Assembly (NCBI RefSeq): GCF_008711325.1
Contig: NZ_VXDB01000002.1
Span: forward strand, 62,001-126,000
Reading direction: 5' to 3'
Source: Roseibium sediminis
GTDB taxonomy: Bacteria > Pseudomonadota > Alphaproteobacteria > Rhizobiales > Stappiaceae
DNA length: 64,000 nucleotides
Both the position numbers and the translations under genes were made by a program. The notes under the pieces were generated by a model. It worked only from the letters and a program-made list of their open reading frames with translations. It did not search any database and had not been told where the DNA came from. Below are positions 1 through 6,940 of this stretch, piece after piece; the first letter of the stretch is position 1, and the number at the start of each line of letters is the position of its first letter.

Positions 1-367
1 CATAAACATCTGCCTTGGCGATGGTCAGCGTTCGCCCCGGCTTGATGACCCTTCCGCGAGCGATCAGTGTTTGCTGCCGCGCCGGGTTCAAAAGGTTGAT
101 CTTGTACTCGCTGGTCAAGACGCCAAACCCGTCCGCAAACAAGGTTAGCGCCGCAAATCCGGCCGCACTATCGGCCACGGAGGACGTTGCACCGGCATGA
201 AAGAAGCCGTGCTGCTGGGTGAGTTCGCCCTTGAGTTCCATCTCGATATCGACGGCACCGGGCGACACATGGGTCAGCCGCGCCCCCAGATGGTCCATGA
301 ACTTCTGCGCCGCGAAGCTGTTGCGGACGCGCTGTTCCCAATTCTGGCTTCTTACTTCAAAAAGCAT
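1..367 (-). CDS. PaaI-type hotdog thioesterase, 3' end outside window
   Basis: The minus-strand frame opens at an ATG (367..365) that overlaps the TGA of the upstream merR-type gene by one base (TGATG), so the two are translationally coupled. The visible 122 residues begin MLFEVRSQNW and contain the HGFFHAGATSSVADSAAG segment typical of PaaI/4HBT hotdog thioesterases, where the first His-Gly and the central helix shape the acyl-CoA site. Such enzymes hydrolyse acyl-CoA thioesters in the cytoplasm. The C-terminus runs off the window edge. Pairing with a LiuR-like regulator suggests branched-chain or fatty acyl-CoA catabolism (inference); the exact substrate cannot be read from the sequence. 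Confidence 0.8.
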   Translation of the reverse strand, partial: MLFEVRSQNWEQRVRNSFAAQKFMDHLGARLTHVSPGAVDIEMELKGELTQQHGFFHAGATSSVADSAAGFAALTLFADGFGVLTSEYKINLLNPARQQTLIARGRVIKPGRTLTIAKADVY

Positions 368-768
368 CAGGCACCTTCCTTGTCGAAGGAGCCACCTATG
401 GCTTCCATGCGCGCCTTTGCACCGGCCTCCACCTCATCCAGTTCGGCCAGTGTCAGTTCGATATCCCGTTGCTTTTCCATCAGTTCGGCGCGGCGATTGG
501 AGATACGCTGCATGAGAAGCCGCAGCTGCCCTGCCTCACCCGGCGCCTTGCCGTACATCTCGATCATTTCACTGATTTCAGCGAGGGAAAAGCCGAGCCG
601 CTTGCCGCGCAGGATCAGCTTGAGGCGAGTTCTGTCTGCCGGACGATACAACCGCTGGCGACCACGACGCTGCGGCGACAAAAGTCCCTGCGCTTCGTAA
701 AACCGAAGCGTGCGGGTCGTGATGTCGAATTCCTGCGTCAGCTGGGTGATTGTGTAAAGTCGCTGCAT
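367..768 (-). CDS. MerR-family regulator, LiuR-like
   Basis: This 133-residue protein starts at ATG 768 with a GGGAG ribosome site six bases upstream; a longer GTG frame from 792 has no better signal. The N-terminus (MQRLYTITQLTQEF, then TTRTLRFYEAQGLLSP) is the MerR winged helix-turn-helix, and KLILRGKRLGFSLAEISEM is the pattern of the alphaproteobacterial/gammaproteobacterial LiuR group that controls leucine and isovalerate degradation. A C-terminal helix (about residues 80-120) would form the dimer coiled coil. No metal-binding cysteines are present, so it is not a metal-sensing MerR. It is coupled to the thioesterase downstream. Family assignment is firm; the LiuR specificity is inferred from similarity remembered for the group. 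Confidence 0.85.
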   Translation of the reverse strand: MQRLYTITQLTQEFDITTRTLRFYEAQGLLSPQRRGRQRLYRPADRTRLKLILRGKRLGFSLAEISEMIEMYGKAPGEAGQLRLLMQRISNRRAELMEKQRDIELTLAELDEVEAGAKARMEAIGGSFDKEGA

Positions 769-801
769 GCCAACTCCCTGTTGGCGCGACACTCACCGCT
801 T

Positions 802-817
802 TTTACGTTTTAGTCAA
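802..817. promoter_or_regulatory. Candidate LiuR-type operator
   Basis: The sequence TTTACGTTTTAGTCAA lies 34 bases upstream of the merR start codon. It is an imperfect inverted repeat (TTTAC/GTCAA) and resembles the TTnACGTnnACGTnAA-type sites reported for LiuR regulators, so it may be an autoregulatory operator. Its minus-strand TTGAC could double as a -35 box. Only one copy is visible. Confidence 0.4.
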
Positions 818-854
818 TACGTTCTTTTTTGCCAATTATTTTCAATATCTTGCT

Positions 855-1565
855 TCATTTCAAAATTGCATCCAGAGCGACACTTCCATCAAGAACGTTC
901 AGATCAACCTCGCCCTGAATGCCCTTGACCGCCCCTTGCTGGTGATACTGCCAGATCACCCAGTCGCGCACATAGCCGGGTGAATGCCAGAGCGAGCGCG
1001 CCCACACGCGGCGGTTCAACCCCTGCCCCTTGATGTAGTCGCAATAAAAGTCGTCCGGCACATAGAGGATAACCTCGCGGCCCAGCGCCTTTTCGATCGT
1101 CGTAACAAAGGAACTGACTTCTTTCAGCACCTCCTCCACCGAAGGCCGCCTTGCACAATTTCCGGTATATTCCAGATCAACAACCGGCGGCAGCATCTTG
1201 TCGCCGACAGGCAGCACGCTGAGGAAATTTTTCGCCTGCTCGAAGCCGGAACTACACAAGGTGAAGAAGTGATAAGCCCCGCGCGCAAGACCGGCCTCGC
1301 CCGCGGCCTTCCAGTTTGTCAAAAACGCCTTGTCGCGAAAGTCCCCGCCCTCGCTGGCTTTCATGTAGGCAAAAGCGACATCGTCTGCGGCAACGCTTTG
1401 CCAGTCGATCTCGCCCTGATGATGGGAAACATCAATTCCCCTCAACGGATATGTTCCGCGATCCGGTTCCCACGACATGAAGAAATAGGCCACCCCTGCC
1501 AGACACAAAATGCCACCAAGAACAGTGTAGAGTACAAACTTCAGAACGGCGTGAAAGAAACGCAT
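855..1565 (-). CDS. Membrane-anchored GH25 muramidase (lysozyme)
   Basis: The 236-residue protein begins MRFFHAVLKF at ATG 1565 (a TTG four codons upstream is less likely). One hydrophobic segment (about residues 8-30) is a signal anchor, placing the enzyme in the periplasm. The rest is a glycoside hydrolase family 25 barrel: GIDVSHHQGEIDW with the first acidic residue at Asp45, YMKASEG, and VVDLEY with the paired catalytic Asp/Glu. GH25 enzymes cleave the MurNAc-GlcNAc bond of peptidoglycan. The gene stands alone, with no phage genes around it, so a housekeeping cell-wall role is more likely than phage lysis. No clear ribosome site is visible. Confidence 0.88.
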   Translation of the reverse strand: MRFFHAVLKFVLYTVLGGILCLAGVAYFFMSWEPDRGTYPLRGIDVSHHQGEIDWQSVAADDVAFAYMKASEGGDFRDKAFLTNWKAAGEAGLARGAYHFFTLCSSGFEQAKNFLSVLPVGDKMLPPVVDLEYTGNCARRPSVEEVLKEVSSFVTTIEKALGREVILYVPDDFYCDYIKGQGLNRRVWARSLWHSPGYVRDWVIWQYHQQGAVKGIQGEVDLNVLDGSVALDAILK

Positions 1566-1747
1566 GCAGGCTGCCAATAGAATCGAGTTGGCTCCACCCT
1601 ACAGGTGAGCTGTTTCCCGAACGTAAAAAATGCCAAATCTGCGCCCTTCCCAACGCTCCACGACAGGGTTTTCCAAAGGCTGACAGAAGCTGTGTATGGC
1701 TGACACCGAGCCTTGCAGGCCCATCGCGCGCGATTTATTTTGCAGCG

Positions 1748-2407
1748 ATGGAAAATGATCTGTTTCAAATGTCCCTGCTCGCCGGGCTGGTTCCCGACGA
1801 CGAGCAAGCCGCGAAAAAGACTGCCAAAAAGGCAAAAGCCGGTAAGGCTGCCAACGGCGACCTTGCAGTGGAAAATTCACAGGCTGCGGCTGATAAGCCC
1901 GCTCGCAAGACCCCTGCCGGAAACGGCAAGGCTGCCAAGGCGTCTTCCGAGCCGGATGAAACAGCGGCGGTAGACCCCGTTTCAGGCGTTGATGCCCTTT
2001 TGTGCTTTGCGCTTTATTCCGCAAACCATGCGATGAACAAGGTCTACAAACCTCTCCTGAATGAGGTGGGCCTGACCTATCCGCAATATCTTGCGATGAC
2101 CGTTCTTTGGGAAAAGGACAAGGTTCCGGTCGGCGACCTGACCGAAAAGCTGCAGCTGGAGACCAGCACCATCACGCCCTTGCTCAAGCGCATGGAGACC
2201 ATGGGTCTCGTCAACCGCGCCCGCAGCAAGAAGGACGAGCGCCAGGTCCGCATTTCCCTGACCAAAAAGGGCAAGGACTTGCAGGCCAAAACCAGTCATT
2301 TCCAAAAATCCTTTGCCGATGCTACCGGCCTCTCCTCAAAGGCCTATGCGGACCTTCACAAGAAGGTCCTCGCCTTGCGGGAAACCATGCGGGCTTTCGA
2401 AGGCTAG
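1748..2407 (+). CDS. OhrR-like MarR regulator with Lys/Ala-rich N-terminal extension
   Basis: Residues 80-219 are a MarR winged helix protein close to OhrR: LLCFALYSANHAMNKVYKPLL with Cys86 in the place of the peroxide-sensing cysteine, the paired tyrosines (VYKPLL, TYPQYL), TPLLKRMETMGLV in the recognition region and the DER wing. OhrR represses the organic hydroperoxide reductase ohr until its cysteine is oxidised. The first 79 residues are unusual: a low-complexity Lys/Ala-rich tract resembling histone H1-type tails. No in-frame ATG lies between residue 8 and the MarR domain, and codon use in the tract matches the rest, so the extension is probably translated. No ohr gene is in the window, so its target is unknown. 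Confidence 0.82.
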   Translation: MENDLFQMSLLAGLVPDDEQAAKKTAKKAKAGKAANGDLAVENSQAAADKPARKTPAGNGKAAKASSEPDETAAVDPVSGVDALLCFALYSANHAMNKVYKPLLNEVGLTYPQYLAMTVLWEKDKVPVGDLTEKLQLETSTITPLLKRMETMGLVNRARSKKDERQVRISLTKKGKDLQAKTSHFQKSFADATGLSSKAYADLHKKVLALRETMRAFEG

Positions 2408-2657
2408 GCAACGCGGACGACTTGTCGCATGCGTAATGTTCCCTAGCGCCCGTTGCGGCGCATCAGCACACTCCCCAATTGCACCGTCAGGCGGTTAACG
2501 CTACCGTTGTTGCGTCGTGGTTGAAGTCATTTCTTTCAATCGCGCTCATTGCACTCAGCGGCCCGCCTAACGTCAAGACTTGGCGGTTTCCATTGCGTCG
2601 ATGCAAGGCGGGCGGGCGGTTTCGCTGCGCCCTTGCGTTCAAACGGGACTATCACTG

Positions 2658-4508
2658 ATGAAATTCTTTCGCTCCTTTTCCTCACCTTCCCGCGCCTTCT
2701 CGCTGGCCACACTTGCGGTCGGGTTGCTCGCCTCAAGTTCACTTGCAGCACAAGACTTCGCCGATACGATCTATTCCGGTGGGTCTATCCTGACCATCAA
2801 CGATGCAGCACCTCGCGCCGAGGCTGTTGCCGTCAAGGATGGGCGCATTCTGGCTGTCGGATCACTGGATCAGGTTCTTGCCACCAAGGGCGAGGCTACG
2901 AAGATGGTCGACCTGACCGGCAAAACCATGCTGCCGGGGTTCGTGGACAGCCACGGCCATGTTGTCATGGGCGGCATTCAGGCGCTTTCAGCGAACCTTC
3001 TTCCTGCTCCGGATGGCGATGTGAATGACATTGCCGCTCTTCAGGCTACCCTCAGCGGCTGGAAGGACGCCAACAAGGAGACCGTCGACAAGGTCAACAT
3101 GATCATCGGCTTTGGCTACGACAATGCGCAGCTCAAAGAGCTCCGCCACCCGACCCGACACGATCTTGATGCAGTCTCCACCGACATACCGATCATCATC
3201 ATCCACCAGTCCGGCCATATTGGCGTTGCCAACACCAAGGCTCTTGAGCTTGCCAAGGTAACTGCCGACACGAAGATTGACGGCGGTGTCTTTCAAAAGG
3301 ACCCGGACGGATCCCCTTCGGGAGTTATGGAGGAATATGCCTTCTTCAGTGTTCTGATCCCGATGCTTTCGGAACTGGGCGCAGAGGGAACGCTGGCCTT
3401 TGCCGAGGCAGGTACCAAGCTTTGGGCCAGTTTCGGCTACACGACCGCTCAGGAAGGGCGGAGTTCGGCGGGCGTTGTTGCAGCGCTCCACACGCTGGCA
3501 GATGCTGGCAAGCTGGATATCGATGTCGTTGCTTATCCGGATTATTTCGAGGCCAGAGACTTCATCAAGGAGAATGTCTCCAAGACCTATGACAACCGTG
3601 TGCGAGTGGGCGGCGTCAAGCTGACCATCGACGGGTCACCGCAAGGCTTCACCGCTCTGCGGGATCGACCGTACTATGCACCGGTCGGCAACTATCCGGC
3701 TGGCTATCACGGGTATTCGGCCATCACGATGGACCAGACCGTTGAGGCCATCAACTGGGCCTACGAGAACGATATCCAGATCCTCACCCACTCCAACGGT
3801 GAAGGCGCGTCCGATATGCTGCTGGCCGCCATCGGGCAGGCACAGTCCGTCCATGGCAAGAAACCGACCCGCCCGGTGCTCATTCACGGCCAGTTCCTGC
3901 GCGAGGATCAGGTTGACACGATCCAGCGGCTTGGCGTCTTCCCGTCCCTCTTCCCCATGCACACCTTCTATTGGGGAGACTGGCACCGCGACCACACGGT
4001 CGGTCCGGTCAATGCCGACAACATCTCTCCGACCGGCTGGGTGCATTCGCGGGGCATGATGTTCGGCTCTCACCATGATGCACCGGTCGCCTTCCCGGAC
4101 AGCATGCGCATTCTGTCCGCAACAGTGACCCGGCGCACGCGGTCCGGCGATATTCTGGGTCCGGCACAGCGCGTTGACGTGATGACTGCCCTCAAGGCCA
4201 TGACCATATGGCCGGCCTGGCAGCATTTCGAGGAAGACCAGAAAGGCTCTATCGAAACGGGCAAACTGGCGGATTTCGTGATCCTGTCGAAAGACCCGAC
4301 GGCCATCAACCCCGAAGACCTTGATACGATCCGCGTTCTCGCCTCGATCAAGGACGACAAGATGATCTACGAGGCTCCAACGGGCCAAAAGCGCGCGGAT
4401 CTTCAGCCGCTTCCCTTTGTCGCCAATCCCGATGCCGCGCACGAAATGCTGCACGTCCTGCATCATGCCATCGGCGGAAAGCCGGGAGCCGACGTACATC
4501 GCCACTGA
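2658..4508 (+). CDS. Secreted amidohydrolase family 3 (YtcJ-like) metal-dependent hydrolase
   Basis: Start chosen at ATG 2658, which gives a 616-residue protein with a signal peptide (hydrophobic residues about 14-31, cleavage after LAA); an upstream in-frame ATG would bury it. The mature part is an amidohydrolase family 3 barrel: GFVDSHGHV supplies the metal-binding His99-x-His101 pair, later histidines are in IIHQSGH, ILTHSNGEG and LIHGQFL, and GSHHDAP is near the final acidic ligand. Relatives include N-substituted formamide deformylase and YtcJ; the substrate is not predictable. The frame ends just before a strong hairpin terminator, so it is transcribed alone. Export of a family-3 amidohydrolase to the periplasm is common in marine alphaproteobacteria. 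Confidence 0.88.
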   Translation: MKFFRSFSSPSRAFSLATLAVGLLASSSLAAQDFADTIYSGGSILTINDAAPRAEAVAVKDGRILAVGSLDQVLATKGEATKMVDLTGKTMLPGFVDSHGHVVMGGIQALSANLLPAPDGDVNDIAALQATLSGWKDANKETVDKVNMIIGFGYDNAQLKELRHPTRHDLDAVSTDIPIIIIHQSGHIGVANTKALELAKVTADTKIDGGVFQKDPDGSPSGVMEEYAFFSVLIPMLSELGAEGTLAFAEAGTKLWASFGYTTAQEGRSSAGVVAALHTLADAGKLDIDVVAYPDYFEARDFIKENVSKTYDNRVRVGGVKLTIDGSPQGFTALRDRPYYAPVGNYPAGYHGYSAITMDQTVEAINWAYENDIQILTHSNGEGASDMLLAAIGQAQSVHGKKPTRPVLIHGQFLREDQVDTIQRLGVFPSLFPMHTFYWGDWHRDHTVGPVNADNISPTGWVHSRGMMFGSHHDAPVAFPDSMRILSATVTRRTRSGDILGPAQRVDVMTALKAMTIWPAWQHFEEDQKGSIETGKLADFVILSKDPTAINPEDLDTIRVLASIKDDKMIYEAPTGQKRADLQPLPFVANPDAAHEMLHVLHHAIGGKPGADVHRH

Positions 4509-4538
4509 TATCGGCCACGGGGCTACTTTCACAAACAC

Positions 4539-4567
4539 AAAGCCGCTGACACCCGTCAGCGGCTTTT
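4539..4567 (+). terminator. Rho-independent terminator, probably bidirectional
   Basis: A 12-base stem AAAGCCGCTGAC / GTCAGCGGCTTT with loop ACCC is followed by a T run. It lies between the convergent amidohydrolase and tetR genes, and the A tract on its left side would also serve the minus strand. Confidence 0.9.
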
Positions 4568-4587
4568 TTCATCTGCACGTCAATCGA

Positions 4588-5181
4588 TCAGGCAGCGAGC
4601 GTTTCGCAGTGAATTTGCGCGGCTTTTGCCGCATGGCGGATGACCGGTATCGGAGCCTTTGCCCGGATAAGTACAAAGAGACCCACGACTACGGATGTCA
4701 GGAAATCCGCTTCCTGCGAAACATCCACATTCGGCATCAACTGCCCGGCCTTGCGCGCGTTTTTAAGCGCATTAGCAAAGGCTCCTGATAGGCGTTCGAA
4801 ATATCTTTCGACAAACTTGTCTCCGGACGGATCGTCGGCACCAAACTCCACCGCCGTGTTGCACAAAAGGCAACCGAGCCCCGCTGCCGGTCCATCTGCC
4901 GCTTCACCATAAAAGGCGAGCAGATCGAGAATATGCTGCAGGCTAGCATCCGGCTGTTCGAGGGGGCCGAAGCGCAGACTGATCACGTCGTCGTTGTAGC
5001 GCTGCAGAGCTGCTTCGAAGAGCCCCTGCTTGCTGCCGAAATCGGAATAGAGGCTGTAGCGACTGACGCCGATACGCTCGACAAGGAGATCGGCAGACGT
5101 GCCCGCGTATCCCTTCTCTCGAAACACCTGCATTGCCTTCAGCAGCAATTCTTCCCGGCTATGTGTTTTCCTGCGTCCCAT
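4588..5181 (-). CDS. TetR/AcrR-family transcriptional regulator
   Basis: A 197-residue protein with the TetR helix-turn-helix at residues 8-55 (REELLLKAMQVFREKGYAG, then GVSRYSLYSDFGSKQGLFEAAL). The C-terminal ligand domain resembles TetR_C regulators of the YxaF/AcrR type, with GCLLCNTAVEFG near the middle; this GC(L/F)L..A.E motif recurs in repressors responding to electrophiles or small phenolics. It is divergently transcribed from the DUF1330 gene, and a palindrome between them (5215..5238) is the obvious operator. It probably represses the DUF1330-TfoX pair and itself; the inducer is unknown. Confidence 0.88.
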   Translation of the reverse strand: MGRRKTHSREELLLKAMQVFREKGYAGTSADLLVERIGVSRYSLYSDFGSKQGLFEAALQRYNDDVISLRFGPLEQPDASLQHILDLLAFYGEAADGPAAGLGCLLCNTAVEFGADDPSGDKFVERYFERLSGAFANALKNARKAGQLMPNVDVSQEADFLTSVVVGLFVLIRAKAPIPVIRHAAKAAQIHCETLAA

Positions 5182-5192
5182 ACCAGATCCGA

Positions 5193-5221
5193 TTGACAGT
5201 CACGCCTCCTGAATATATCAG
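5193..5221 (+). promoter_or_regulatory. Candidate promoter for the DUF1330-TfoX pair
   Basis: TTGACA at 5193..5198 is a consensus -35 box. A -10 candidate (TATATC at 5214 or TATCAG at 5216) follows at 15-17 bases and overlaps the left arm of the inverted repeat, the layout expected of a repressed promoter. Confidence 0.55.
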
Positions 5222-5238
5222 AATACTTGTTCTGAAAT
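5215..5238. promoter_or_regulatory. TetR-type operator palindrome
   Basis: ATATCAGAA and TTCTGAAAT flank a six-base spacer; eight of nine base pairs match, and the inner six (TCAGAA/TTCTGA) are perfect. It sits in the 75-base divergent region between tetR and the DUF1330 gene. Confidence 0.65.
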
Positions 5239-5256
5239 AAATATGTGAGATTTGCC

Positions 5257-5556
5257 ATGAGCGAAACAGCGACACTTGTTGTGACTGCAACCCCAAATCC
5301 GGATGAAATGGCTTCTGTTCAGGACTACCTGAAGAGTGTGATGCCTCTGCTGCTTGAAGCTGGTGGTACACCAGTAAAGCGTTTGAAGGTGAGCGATGTC
5401 ATCAACGGCCATGCGAGTGCAATGGTGCTGGTGATGGACTTCCCGTCTGCCGATGCAGCCCGTGACCTGTTTTCTTCGCCCGCCTATGGTGATCTGGTTG
5501 CCACTCGGGACAAGGGATTTCGGGAAATGAACATCCTTATTACGGGCCCGATGTAG
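5257..5556 (+). CDS. DUF1330-family small protein
   Basis: A 99-residue protein starting at ATG 5257 (MSETATLVV); a GTG four codons upstream is in frame but has no better ribosome site. The sequence fits the DUF1330 dimeric ferredoxin-like fold: N-terminal beta strand, a helix ending VMPLLLEAGG, then VLVMDFPSADAARDLFSSPAYGDL, the family's most conserved stretch. No enzymatic function has been firmly assigned to the family. It is divergent from a TetR regulator and 23 bases ahead of a TfoX-domain gene, so the two probably form a small repressed operon. Confidence 0.82.
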   Translation: MSETATLVVTATPNPDEMASVQDYLKSVMPLLLEAGGTPVKRLKVSDVINGHASAMVLVMDFPSADAARDLFSSPAYGDLVATRDKGFREMNILITGPM

Positions 5557-5579
5557 GCCACTGACGAAAGGCAGCCCCA

Positions 5580-5903
5580 ATGGCGGAAGATACGGAATTC
5601 ACATCCTTCGTGCTCGACCAGCTAAGCGGTTTTGGCACGTTCGAGACCAAGAAGATGTTTGGTGGAACCGCGCTTTTGCGCGACGGGGTTGCCTTCGCCA
5701 AGGTCAAGCACGGCTGCCTGTGGCTGAAAGCCGATGACCGAAACAGGGCTGATTTTCAGCAGCGTGACATGCCGCAATACACCTACGGCAAGGACAACAG
5801 CCGCAAGCTCAACTTCTTCCAGACACCACCAGACATATTGGAAGACGCGGACGAACTGATCGAGTGGGCCCACAAGGCAAATCTGGCAGCTCAGGGGTCC
5901 TGA
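5580..5903 (+). CDS. TfoX/Sxy N-terminal-domain protein
   Basis: A 107-residue protein with the TfoX N-terminal domain only: FVLDQLSGFGTFETKKMFGG at residues 9-28, FAKVKHGCLWLKAD and a C-terminal helix DADELIEWAHKA. Full-length Sxy/TfoX activates competence genes with CRP in gammaproteobacteria, but stand-alone N domains in alphaproteobacteria have no established role. It follows the DUF1330 gene by 23 bases and so is probably co-transcribed. It ends six bases before the convergent DUF808 gene with no terminator between. Confidence 0.85.
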   Translation: MAEDTEFTSFVLDQLSGFGTFETKKMFGGTALLRDGVAFAKVKHGCLWLKADDRNRADFQQRDMPQYTYGKDNSRKLNFFQTPPDILEDADELIEWAHKANLAAQGS

Positions 5904-5908
5904 AGAAA

Positions 5909-6898
5909 TCACTGCCCGTCAGGCGCATCCTTCTTGCCGCGCAACATGTGCCAGAGGGGCTCGATCACCTTGGCGACAATGGGGATCAGCAGCAGGCCCA
6001 GAGCGAGGCCGAAGACGCCGTCCATGGCGGCTGTTGCAAACCAGGTCACGAAGCCTTCCGCCGTCACGCCCCAGGACAGAGCCATCTGCGTCGCCTGATC
6101 GGCAAGGTGATGGATGGTCGTGTAAACGCCCTTCTGGCCGAGGTCCTTCAGGCCGTGAATGACAATTGACCCGCCGACCCAGAGCATCGCTGCCGTGCCA
6201 ACGGTCGTCAGAACCTTCAGGAAGGTCGGCATGGACTTCACGATGCCCCGACCAAGGGCGCGGAACATCGCAAGAGAGCTTTCCTGAGACAGATGCAGGC
6301 CGAAATCATCCGCCTTTACGATCAGGGCGACGGAGCCGTAGACCATTACCGTGATACCGACCGCCACCACAGCGAGTGTCGCGGCTTCCATCCAGATGGT
6401 GCCATCGGGGATGGCGGCAAGTGCGATAGTCATGATCTCTGCGGAGAGAATGAAGTCTGTCTTGATTGCCCCGCTGACCCGTTGTTCCTCAAGATGAGCG
6501 GCATCGACAGCTTCCGCGACTGTTTTCGGTACTTCCGCGTGTTTGTGGGCAAGGACGTGCCAGATCTTTTCCGCCCCCTCAAAACACAGATACGCCCCGC
6601 CAAGCATCAAAAGCGGCGTGATGACCCAGGGCGCAAACGTGTTGAGCAGCAGTCCCGCTGGGAGCAGGAAGACCAGCTTGTTGAAGATCGACCCACGGGC
6701 AATGCGCCAGACGATGGGGAGTTCGCGTGCGGGCGAAAATCCGGTGACATATTTGGGAGTGACTGCCGCATCGTCGATCACCGCGCCCGCTGCCTTGGTC
6801 CCTGCCTTTGCGGCCTGCGCTATCACATCATCCACAGATGCTGCTGCCACCTTGGCAATCGCGGCAACATCATCAAGAAGGGCAATCAATCCGCTCAT
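5909..6898 (-). CDS. DUF808 (YedI-like) inner-membrane protein
   Basis: A 329-residue protein that starts MSGLIALLDDVAAIAKVAAASVDDV in pattern, the signature N-terminus of the DUF808/YedI family, followed by AGTKAAGAVIDDAAVTP. Hydrophobic segments occur near residues 75-105, 150-200, 230-255 and 280-315, indicating a polytopic inner-membrane protein. Its function is unknown. It is expressed alone or with the downstream regions; the gene upstream (6941) is 42 bases away on the same strand, so co-transcription is possible. Confidence 0.88.
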   Translation of the reverse strand: MSGLIALLDDVAAIAKVAAASVDDVIAQAAKAGTKAAGAVIDDAAVTPKYVTGFSPARELPIVWRIARGSIFNKLVFLLPAGLLLNTFAPWVITPLLMLGGAYLCFEGAEKIWHVLAHKHAEVPKTVAEAVDAAHLEEQRVSGAIKTDFILSAEIMTIALAAIPDGTIWMEAATLAVVAVGITVMVYGSVALIVKADDFGLHLSQESSLAMFRALGRGIVKSMPTFLKVLTTVGTAAMLWVGGSIVIHGLKDLGQKGVYTTIHHLADQATQMALSWGVTAEGFVTWFATAAMDGVFGLALGLLLIPIVAKVIEPLWHMLRGKKDAPDGQ

Positions 6899-6940
6899 GT
6901 CCGGTCCTTGAGTATTTTTGCGTGCCCTCGGGTAACGAAC

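Noticed and set aside
855-1565. GH25 lysozyme as a sign of prophage
   Set aside because: No phage structural, integrase or holin genes lie around it, and it has a membrane anchor like chromosomal cell-wall enzymes.
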